Below, one piece after another: positions 1-5,483 of a stretch of DNA of 7,822 nucleotides. The stretch is from the NCBI GenBank assembly GCA_964624465.1, contig CAZUZD010000291.1, positions 1 to 7,822 on the forward strand, in the 5' to 3' direction. Numbering within the stretch: the stretch's first letter is position 1; each line of letters opens with the position of its first letter. A program made the position numbers and the translations under genes. This DNA comes from CAZUZD01 sp964624465 (GTDB lineage: Bacteria; Planctomycetota; Planctomycetia; Isosphaerales; Isosphaeraceae). A model generated the notes under the pieces. It saw only the letters and a program-made list of their open reading frames with translations, did not search any database and was not told the origin of the DNA.

Positions 1-1
1 G

Positions 2-568
2 TTAAGCGTGCGCGGGTTGCTCGGGCAGCCGGTCCGCGAGCTGTCGCTGGGCGAGCGGATGAAGATGGAGCTGATCGCCGCGCTGCTGCACCAGCCGCAG
101 GTGCTCCTGCTCGACGAGCCGACGATCGGCCTCGACGTGGTGGCGCAGGTGGCGATCCAGAAGTGCCTACGGGCCTATCACACCCGCCGCGGCATCACGA
201 TGATGCTCACCAGCCACTACATGCGCGACATCGAGGCCCTCTGCAACCGGGTGCTCGTGATCAACCACGGCCGGCTGGTCTACGACGGCGACCTGGTCGG
301 CCTCTCCGAGCGGTTCGGCGCCACCAAGCTGGTCAAGCTGGAGTTCGCCGAGGGCCAGACGCCCACCGGCCTGGAGCGGTACGGCGAGGTGACCCGCACC
401 CAGGGCCCGGTGGTCGACCTGAAGGTCGATCGCGCCCGGGTCAGCGAGGTGCTGGGCGCGCTGCTGGATCAGTACGAGGTCGCGGACATCAGCGTGCAGG
501 ACCCGCCGCTGGAGCAGGTCATCACGCGGGTGTTCCAGGAGGATCGGGCGGGCCCCGACGCCGCCTGA
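2..568 (+). CDS. ABC exporter ATPase subunit, 3' part (5' end outside window)
   Basis: This is the ATP-hydrolysing subunit of an ABC-2 type exporter; it would act on the cytoplasmic face of the inner membrane and drive the two permeases encoded next. The frame is open to the left edge, so the 189 residues seen are only the C-terminal part and the Walker A region is missing. Counting from the GTG at base 8 as residue 1, the ABC signature is LSLGE (12-16), Walker B is VLLLDEP (32-38), the D-loop is GLD (41-43) and the switch histidine is H70 in MLTSH. The signature is LSLGE rather than LSGGQ, as I recall for ATPases paired with DUF990 permeases. The C-terminal tail ends with a DPPLEQVI-type motif common in this group. 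The GTG at base 8 is internal and not the start. The substrate cannot be told from sequence. Confidence 0.93.
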   Translation, partial: LSVRGLLGQPVRELSLGERMKMELIAALLHQPQVLLLDEPTIGLDVVAQVAIQKCLRAYHTRRGITMMLTSHYMRDIEALCNRVLVINHGRLVYDGDLVGLSERFGATKLVKLEFAEGQTPTGLERYGEVTRTQGPVVDLKVDRARVSEVLGALLDQYEVADISVQDPPLEQVITRVFQEDRAGPDAA

Positions 569-614
569 CGTGACGTTGCCGGACGGAGCCCGAGGCCGCG
601 AGCCCGCCATCCCC

Positions 615-1547
615 ATGAACGTCCCGACGACCCCGAGCGGTTCCCTCCTCGGCCAGGTGCCGCCCCCGGTCCCTGACCTCGACGGTCCGGCGCCGCCCGG
701 CCGGGTGGCGGGGTTCCGCAAGTACGCCAAGATCTTCCGCGTCACGCTCGTCGAGCGGATGACCTACCGCGCCGACTTCCTGTTCTCGACCTTCCTGCGG
801 TTCCTGCCCATCCTCACGACGATCCTGCTCTGGCAGGCCGTCTACGACGGCGCCGGCGCCCGCGAGGGGACCTCGGCCGGCGACACGACCCTCTCGGGCT
901 TCAGCTTCAACGAGATGATCGCCTACCTGCTGCTGGTGAACATCACCCGCATGTTCTCCAGCATGCCGGGCCTGGCCGGCGGCATCGCCCGCGACATCCG
1001 CGAGGGCACGCTCAAGAAGTACCTGCTCCAGCCGATCGACATGATCGACTACCTGGTCGCCTACCGGCTGGCCCACAAGGCGACCTACATCGTCTCGGCC
1101 GCCCTGCCTTATGGCGTCCTGTTCTACATCTGCCGGGGCTACTTCGCCGGCGTGGTCCCGACCGACCTGACCACCTGGCTGGCCTACGCGGTGTCGCTCG
1201 TGCTCGCCTTCTTCGTCGGCTTCTACTTCGAGGTCGCCGTCGGCATGATCGGGTTCTGGTTCCTGGAGGTGACGTCGATGCTCTGGGTCGTCATGACCCT
1301 GAACTTCTTCATCTCCGGGCACATGTTCCCGCTCGACCTGCTGCCGCCGTTCTGGGCCACGGTCCTGCGGTGCCTGCCGTTCCAGTACATGGCGTATTTC
1401 CCGGCGATCGTCTTCCTGGGCAAGCTCCAGGGCTGGGACCTGGTCTACGGCCTGCTGCTCCAGGCCGCCTGGGCCGTCGGGTTCGCCCTGCTCGCCCGCT
1501 GGCTCTACCGCCGCGGCCTGCGGCACTACGGCGCCTTCGGCGGCTGA
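615..1547 (+). CDS. ABC-2 type permease (ABC2_membrane_6/DUF990 family), first subunit
   Basis: This is an integral membrane subunit of the exporter, 310 residues from the chosen ATG. About six hydrophobic helices are visible, near residues 56-77, 100-118, 155-175, 185-208, 213-236 and 276-296. Between helices 2 and 3 lies REGTLKKYLLQPID (129-142), the cytoplasmic motif I associate with ABC2_membrane_6 proteins. A family-like N-terminal segment (KYAKIF...YRADF) starts near residue 36, so residues 1-35 are a proline-rich extension. A GTG at 570, one base after the ATPase stop, would give 325 residues and allow translational coupling. I prefer the ATG at 615 because the 15 extra codons look less coding-like, but neither start has a good Shine-Dalgarno site. 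The gene is co-directional with the ATPase and almost certainly in its operon. The family is clear; the start is uncertain. Confidence 0.88.
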   Translation: MNVPTTPSGSLLGQVPPPVPDLDGPAPPGRVAGFRKYAKIFRVTLVERMTYRADFLFSTFLRFLPILTTILLWQAVYDGAGAREGTSAGDTTLSGFSFNEMIAYLLLVNITRMFSSMPGLAGGIARDIREGTLKKYLLQPIDMIDYLVAYRLAHKATYIVSAALPYGVLFYICRGYFAGVVPTDLTTWLAYAVSLVLAFFVGFYFEVAVGMIGFWFLEVTSMLWVVMTLNFFISGHMFPLDLLPPFWATVLRCLPFQYMAYFPAIVFLGKLQGWDLVYGLLLQAAWAVGFALLARWLYRRGLRHYGAFGG

Positions 1548-1595
1548 CCGGTCCCCGTCCCGATCCTGGCCCGCACTCCTGAGGCTCGCGCTCGC

Positions 1596-2408
1596 ATGAT
1601 CGCCGCCACGCTCCGCTACGGCCGGCTCCTGGGCGGCTTCGCCCGCTACACCCTGGCGCGCGAGATGGCCTTCCGCGGCAACTTCCTGGTCAAGGTCTCG
1701 GTGGAAGTCCTCTGGCTCGGCATCCTGCTGCTGTTCTATCGCACGGTGTTCGCGCGCACGAGCGCCGTCGCCGGCTGGAGCGAGCCGCAGTACCTGTTCT
1801 TCGTCGGCTGCTACTTCGCGCTCAACGGCCTGATCGAGACCCTGTTCCTCGAGAACTGCAACGAGTTCGGCGAGCTGATCCGCAACGGCGACCTCGACTT
1901 CCTGCTCCTGAAGCCGATCGACGAGCAGTTCCTGGTCACCTGCCGCCGCATCGACTGGTCGACGGCGCCCAACATCGTCATGGGCGTCGGCGTCATGATC
2001 CTGTCGCTCGTCCAGATGGGGTGGACGTTCGACCCCGGCAAGCTCCTCGGCTTCCTGGCCCTGTTCACCTGCGGCGTGATGCTCGCCTACAGCTTCATGC
2101 TGATGCTCACCTCGGTCTCGGTGTGGATGGTGCGCAACCAGAGCATGATGGAGATGTGGTGGCTCTTCTCCAGCCTGGCGCGCTACCCCAAGGAGATCTT
2201 CAACCAGAGCTGGGCCGAGCCGATCGGGCGGTTCTTCACGTACATCCTGCCGATCCTGCTCGTCGTCAACGTGCCCGCCCAGCTCATGGTCAAGGCCATC
2301 GAGCCCCGCCTGATCGTCTTCATGATCGTGGCCACGATCGCCAGCCTGCTGTTCAGCCGCTGGTTCTTCTACAAGGCCCTCCGCTCCTACCGCAGCGCCA
2401 GCAGCTGA
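1596..2408 (+). CDS. ABC-2 type permease (ABC2_membrane_6/DUF990 family), second subunit
   Basis: This is the second membrane subunit, 270 residues, probably forming a heterodimer with the preceding permease. Hydrophobic segments lie near residues 30-52, 64-86, 124-142, 149-172, 211-230 and 237-256. The hallmark loop is IRNGDLDFLLLKPID (95-109), a closer match to the family pattern than the equivalent loop of the first permease. Further family-like segments are RYPKEIFNQSW (196-206) and YILPILLVVNVPAQLM (216-231). The ATG at 1596 follows the previous stop by 48 bases, and a GAGG at 1581-1584 lies about 11 bases upstream of it. It is the last gene of the operon; the next gene is convergent. 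The two permeases share topology and the loop motif but little else, which is usual for paired subunits. Transported substrate unknown. Confidence 0.9.
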   Translation: MIAATLRYGRLLGGFARYTLAREMAFRGNFLVKVSVEVLWLGILLLFYRTVFARTSAVAGWSEPQYLFFVGCYFALNGLIETLFLENCNEFGELIRNGDLDFLLLKPIDEQFLVTCRRIDWSTAPNIVMGVGVMILSLVQMGWTFDPGKLLGFLALFTCGVMLAYSFMLMLTSVSVWMVRNQSMMEMWWLFSSLARYPKEIFNQSWAEPIGRFFTYILPILLVVNVPAQLMVKAIEPRLIVFMIVATIASLLFSRWFFYKALRSYRSASS

Positions 2409-2478
2409 GTCCGACTGGCCTCCGCCGCTGCGTGAGTCCCGCCTCCCTGGTTCGTGGGGCCAGAACGCGGTCCTCCAA

Positions 2479-2608
2479 GGGTGGCTGGGGTCTCGGGACG
2501 AGACCCCGGCGCTCGGGCATCCAGCGCTCGACAACCCCGCAACAAGGGGCGGATCGGCCACCGGAGCGGCCAAGCCTCCGGGGTCTCGTCCCGAGACCCC
2601 AGCCACCC
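2479..2608. repeat. REPIN-like inverted repeat: two 31-bp arms, each itself a hairpin
   Basis: Bases 2479-2509 and 2578-2608 are perfect 31-bp reverse complements separated by 68 bases. Each arm also contains its own palindrome: stem GGGGTCTCG (2487-2495) with CGAGACCCC (2499-2507) around a GGA loop, and the same 9-bp stem at 2580-2588 and 2592-2600 around TCC. Two short palindromes in inverted orientation is the layout of a REP doublet (REPIN/BIME). The spacer holds a small CCCC/GGGG hairpin (2535-2549) and a 7-bp direct repeat GCGCTCG (2509-2515 and 2524-2530). It begins about 70 bases after the permease stop, between convergent genes, where REPs are usual, and could also help end transcription. 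No transposase or target-site duplication is seen. That it belongs to a dispersed family is inference. Confidence 0.75.
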
Positions 2609-2643
2609 GCCCGATCCAGATGGGCAGGCGCGAGGCCCTCCCT

Positions 2644-2737
2644 CCGGGCCCGGGGGGGGGGGCCCCCCCGGTACGCCCCCCCCCCCCCGGGCCGGGGCCC
2701 CCGCCGGGGGGGGCCCGCCCCCGCCCCCCCCCCCCCC
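2644..2737. other. G/C homopolymer low-complexity tract, probably an assembly artefact
   Basis: Apart from TA at 2672-2673 this stretch contains only G and C, arranged in homopolymer blocks: 11 G at 2652-2662, 7 C at 2663-2669, 13 C at 2676-2688, 8 G at 2706-2713 and 14 C at 2724-2737. The last block runs straight into the N gap. This does not look like genes or repeats elsewhere in the window, and such tracts at contig ends often come from low-quality read tails. A real G/C-rich structure that blocked sequencing is the alternative. Bases here should not be trusted. Confidence 0.8.
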
Positions 2738-2747
2738 NNNNNNNNNN
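2738..2747. other. Assembly gap (10 N)
   Basis: Ten consecutive N bases mark a scaffold join of unknown true length. It sits between the G/C homopolymer tract and a REP-like palindrome whose left arm starts at the first base after the gap, so repeat sequence or whole genes could be missing here. ORFs reading across it are meaningless. Confidence 0.98.
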
Positions 2748-2812
2748 GCTGATCCGCCCTACCTCCGAGGGCCGGTCTCCCCGTAGGGCGGATCAGCGCA
2801 GCGTCATCCGCC
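2748..2812. repeat. REP-like palindromic repeat, second family
   Basis: GCTGATCCGCCCTAC (2748-2762) and its perfect reverse complement (2783-2797) form a 15-bp stem around a 20-base loop. The right arm overlaps a second possible stem, GGCGGAT (2787-2793) with ATCCGCC (2806-2812). The GGGCGGAT...GCGCAGCG...ATCCGCC layout resembles the intergenic GGCGGAT-type palindromes common in many bacterial genomes; that likeness is from memory, not a search. The left arm begins directly at the N gap, so the element may extend into it. It is unrelated in sequence to the repeat at 2479-2608. Confidence 0.65.
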
Positions 2813-2844
2813 GCGACGGGTCGGTGGCCCACTTCGGACCGGCG

Positions 2845-2870
2845 GCATGGGGTGGCCCTACACCCCATGT
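2845..2870 (-). terminator. Hairpin just after the fusion hydrolase gene, candidate terminator
   Basis: CATGGGGTG (2846-2854) pairs perfectly with CACCCCATG (2861-2869) around a 6-base loop, with a possible G-U pair at 2845/2870. On the minus strand the stem starts about 7 bases past the stop codon of the hydrolase gene. No T-run follows on that strand, so it is not a textbook intrinsic terminator; it could act as an RNA 3'-end stabiliser or a factor-assisted end. Confidence 0.5.
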
Positions 2871-2877
2871 GAGCAAA

Positions 2878-5253
2878 TCAGGGCTTCGGGGCGACGGCCT
2901 CGAACGAGAGGTTGAGCAAGGGGTACTTCGGCCAGTCGGCAAAGTCGAAGTGCCACCACTCCACGACGTTGACGGTGAACCCCTCGCGCTCCAGCGTCCT
3001 TCGCAGTAGCTCGCGATGCCAGCGCTGGCGGCCGGTGCCGCCGGGGTAGTTGGGGGCCGATCGCGGCGAGAACTCGTCGTAGGCGCCGACCATCTCGACG
3101 GGCTCGCCCGTCTTGAGGTCGCACAGGGTCAGGTCGACGGCGCAGCCCCGGTTGTGCTTCGAGCCCTCGGCCGGGTTGGCGACGAACCCGCGATCGGGGC
3201 CGCGGGTCGCCTCCCAGAACATGCGGGTGACGTACCAGGGTCGGTAGGCGTCGTGGATCAAGAGCCCGTAGCCGGCGGCGGCGAGCGCCTTCTGCGCCCG
3301 CACCAGGGCCTCGGCGGCGGGGCGCTGGAGGAAGGCGCGCGGGGCGTCGTAGAACGGCGTGCCCAGGAAGTTGTCGGTGCCGGCGTAGCGGATGTCGAGC
3401 CGGATCGTGGGGTCCAGGGTCGTCAGCTCCACCAGCTCGGGGGCGCGGAGGCCCTCGGGCGGCACGGGCGGTGTGGCCTTGAGGGACTCCTGCCGCAGCT
3501 CGGCCACCGACCGCGCCGGCGTGACGCGGAACGGCCGGCCGGTCTCGACCCCGGGCGCCGGCGCATGCCGCTCGAACGTGACGTCGGCGGCCACCACCCG
3601 GGTGGCCCGGCCGTCGGGGCCGCGCTGGAACCGCAGCAGCTCGCCGTCATAGAGCCCCGAGGCGGGGAACCGGAAGACGTCGGGCTCGACCTCCGTGATC
3701 GGGTACAGGAAGAACCACTCGATGAGCGCCTGGAGCTGGCCGTCCTGCTCCAGGATGTACAGCACGTCGTGGTCCCAGCCGTACTCGCCGATCAGGCCCC
3801 GCCACCGCTCCGGCGGCGTGGGTGGGACCTCGGATTGGTCGGCGAGCTCCGGCAGGTGCCGGCCTCCGAGCGTCAGGCCGTCGGCGTCGCGCGCGACCTC
3901 GACGCCGAAGCTCAGCACGTCGTCGATGACCAGCTTCTCGCCCAGCCGCCGCACCCGGCCCTCGGCCGCGCCCGGGGCCGGGCTCACGATCAGCTCACCG
4001 TCGCGGACCCGGAGCGTGACCGGGTTCGAGGGCTCACCGTAGCGACCGACGAGCGCCCGGGCCTCGGCCGCCGGCACGGGCTCGCTGTTCGCGGGCGTCG
4101 GCAGCGGCTCGCCGCGGCGGACGGCCCGCATCATCCGCAGGGCCTGGTCGGCGATCCGGCGGCTGACGGCGTTGGCGCAGTCGCGGGTCGAGACGACGAC
4201 CACGCCCAGCTTCTCCTCGGGCAGCGCCCCCACCTCGGTCGCGAAGCCGTAGACGGCCCCGCCGTGGCCCACCCGCTTCGCGCCGTCGAGCGACCCGACC
4301 ATGAACCCCAGCCCGAACCCCGCGCCTCCGAGCTGGGGCTCGAACATGCTCTGCAGGGTCTCGGGCTTGAGGATCGCCCCATCCGGTCCCTTCCCCCCGG
4401 CGAACAGCATGGCGAGGAACTTGCCCAGGTCGTCGACCGTGCTGTACAGGCTCGCCGCGGGCGCGATGCCCCAGTCGAAGCCGGGGGCGGGAAAGGTGCG
4501 GCCGTCGAGCGTCCACATCTCGCCATAGGCCAGGTCGGCCTTGAGCGCCGGCGTGAGCCGGAAGCTGGATCGGGTCATGCCGAGCGGCTCGAGCACGGCG
4601 GCGGCGATCGCCGCGTCGTATGACTGACCCGTCGCCCGCTCCAGCGCCCGGCCGACGGCGGCGATGCCGGCGTTCGAGTACTTCGTCCGCGTGCCGGGCT
4701 CGTAGACCAGCTTCGTGCGGGCCAGGCTCGCCAGCGTGGCCGCCAGGGTCGGCTCGGTCGGGTCAAAGTAGTTGCCCACGGGTGGCTCGCGCACCAGGCC
4801 GGCGCGGTGGGCCATCAGGTGGCGGAGCGTCACGACCTTGTCGAACGGGTTCTCGAACGTCAGCTCGGGGAGCGACTTCGCCAGGGGCGCATCCAGGTCC
4901 ACGGTGCCCCGCTCGACCTGCCGCATCAGGGCCAGGTCGGTGAAGAGCTTCGAGACCGAGCCGACCCGCACGACCGTGTCGGGCGTGGCCGGTCGCTTCG
5001 TCGCCGGGTCGGCCAGGCCGAAGCCGGCGGACCAGACGACGGTGTGGTCGTCGACCAGCGCGATCATGATGGCCGGCACGCCCTTGTCGCGCCGCTCGGC
5101 CTCGATCCAGGTCGACAGCGCCCGCGCCACGGCCTCGTAACGCGCCTCGGCCGGCCGGCCGGCCTCCTGGGCCCGGAGCCGGGGGGCCGCGTGGGACACG
5201 ATCAGGCCGAGCGCGGTGAACGCCAGGGCCGACGGCAGCAATCGCAGCGCCAT
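2878..5253 (-). CDS. Secreted serine beta-lactamase-like / VanX-like D-Ala-D-Ala dipeptidase fusion
   Basis: A 791-residue exported two-enzyme protein. Residues 1-28 look like a signal peptide, with probable cleavage after LRA. Residues about 35-385 form a class C beta-lactamase/DD-peptidase-like serine hydrolase: nucleophile motif SVSK (S99, K102), YSN (192-194) and HGG (330-332, in the KTG position). Two lipocalin/DUF3471-like segments follow, with openings near 401 and 487. Residues about 605-780 are an M15 VanX-type domain: DAYRP with R671, SKHNRGCAVD giving zinc ligands H700 and D707, and EWWHF giving catalytic E765 and ligand H768. All key residues of both domains are present. Likely role: removing or digesting terminal D-Ala in peptidoglycan peptides or their debris; substrates are inferred. 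A TTG at 5346 would add 31 residues ahead of the signal peptide and overlaps the -35 of a candidate promoter, so the ATG at 5253 is preferred. The gene stands alone, divergent from the DUF1501 gene. Confidence 0.9.
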   Translation of the reverse strand: MALRLLPSALAFTALGLIVSHAAPRLRAQEAGRPAEARYEAVARALSTWIEAERRDKGVPAIMIALVDDHTVVWSAGFGLADPATKRPATPDTVVRVGSVSKLFTDLALMRQVERGTVDLDAPLAKSLPELTFENPFDKVVTLRHLMAHRAGLVREPPVGNYFDPTEPTLAATLASLARTKLVYEPGTRTKYSNAGIAAVGRALERATGQSYDAAIAAAVLEPLGMTRSSFRLTPALKADLAYGEMWTLDGRTFPAPGFDWGIAPAASLYSTVDDLGKFLAMLFAGGKGPDGAILKPETLQSMFEPQLGGAGFGLGFMVGSLDGAKRVGHGGAVYGFATEVGALPEEKLGVVVVSTRDCANAVSRRIADQALRMMRAVRRGEPLPTPANSEPVPAAEARALVGRYGEPSNPVTLRVRDGELIVSPAPGAAEGRVRRLGEKLVIDDVLSFGVEVARDADGLTLGGRHLPELADQSEVPPTPPERWRGLIGEYGWDHDVLYILEQDGQLQALIEWFFLYPITEVEPDVFRFPASGLYDGELLRFQRGPDGRATRVVAADVTFERHAPAPGVETGRPFRVTPARSVAELRQESLKATPPVPPEGLRAPELVELTTLDPTIRLDIRYAGTDNFLGTPFYDAPRAFLQRPAAEALVRAQKALAAAGYGLLIHDAYRPWYVTRMFWEATRGPDRGFVANPAEGSKHNRGCAVDLTLCDLKTGEPVEMVGAYDEFSPRSAPNYPGGTGRQRWHRELLRRTLEREGFTVNVVEWWHFDFADWPKYPLLNLSFEAVAPKP

Positions 5254-5316
5254 GCAGGGAGCCTCGCCAGGGTCTGCGGGGACCGTTCGGGTCGGGGACG
5301 CGGAGAGGTGGCGGCG

Positions 5317-5346
5317 ATCGTAGCCCGACGGTGAGCGGCCGGGCAA
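5317..5346 (-). promoter_or_regulatory. Candidate sigma70-type promoter for the fusion hydrolase gene
   Basis: Read on the minus strand, TTGCCC (5346-5341) and TACGAT (5322-5317) are separated by 18 bases, each matching four of six consensus positions. Transcription would start near 5310, leaving a leader of about 57 bases before the ATG at 5253. Promoter calling by eye in a GC-rich genome is error-prone. Confidence 0.45.
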
Positions 5347-5377
5347 CCACGCGGGTCGGCCCCGGGGCCGGAAACCG

Positions 5378-5406
5378 TCGACACGGCCCCCGCGATGGGC
5401 TAAACT
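5378..5406 (+). promoter_or_regulatory. Candidate sigma70-type promoter for the DUF1501 gene
   Basis: TCGACA (5378-5383, five of six matches to TTGACA) and TAAACT (5401-5406, four of six matches to TATAAT) are spaced by exactly 17 bases. Transcription would start near 5413, giving a leader of about 70 bases. It lies back to back with the candidate promoter of the opposite strand, with 31 bases between the two -35 boxes. Confidence 0.5.
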
Positions 5407-5419
5407 TCGAGCGGCCCGG

Positions 5420-5459
5420 TTGTTGAGCAGAGTTCCAACAAATCGCGGCCCGGCCGCGA
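5420..5459 (+). promoter_or_regulatory. Two adjacent hairpins in the leader of the DUF1501 gene
   Basis: TTGTTG (5420-5425) pairs with CAACAA (5436-5441) around a 10-base loop. One base later TCGCGGC (5443-5449) pairs with GCCGCGA (5453-5459) around a CCG loop. Both lie after the predicted transcription start and before the Shine-Dalgarno sequence at 5470-5474. They could shape mRNA stability or translation, or the first could be an operator. No known riboswitch is recognised. Confidence 0.35.
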
Positions 5460-5483
5460 GCGACCGGGCGGGAGTCGACGCGA

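Noticed and set aside
522..2606. A 694-codon open frame on the minus strand covering both permease genes
   Set aside because: It lies antisense to two clear membrane protein genes, its product is a run of Asp, Glu, Gln, Arg and Gly without domains, and long antisense frames are expected at this GC content.
2479..2608. Insertion sequence bounded by 31-bp terminal inverted repeats
   Set aside because: Only 68 bases lie between the arms, with no transposase frame and no target duplication, so a REP-doublet reading fits better.
2748..2870. CRISPR repeats
   Set aside because: The palindromes here differ from each other, are not repeated in tandem and have no regular spacers.
2353..3009. Several open frames crossing the G/C tract and the N gap
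   Set aside because: They translate homopolymers and unknown bases, and owe their length to repeats and to the join.
3016..4623. A 535-codon plus-strand open frame inside the fusion hydrolase gene
   Set aside because: It lies opposite a gene with intact catalytic motifs of two enzymes; its product shows no recognisable domain.
2878..5253. Vancomycin resistance gene (vanX)
   Set aside because: There is no vanH, vanA-type ligase or VanRS pair nearby, the domain is fused and exported, and VanX-like enzymes also serve in wall recycling.
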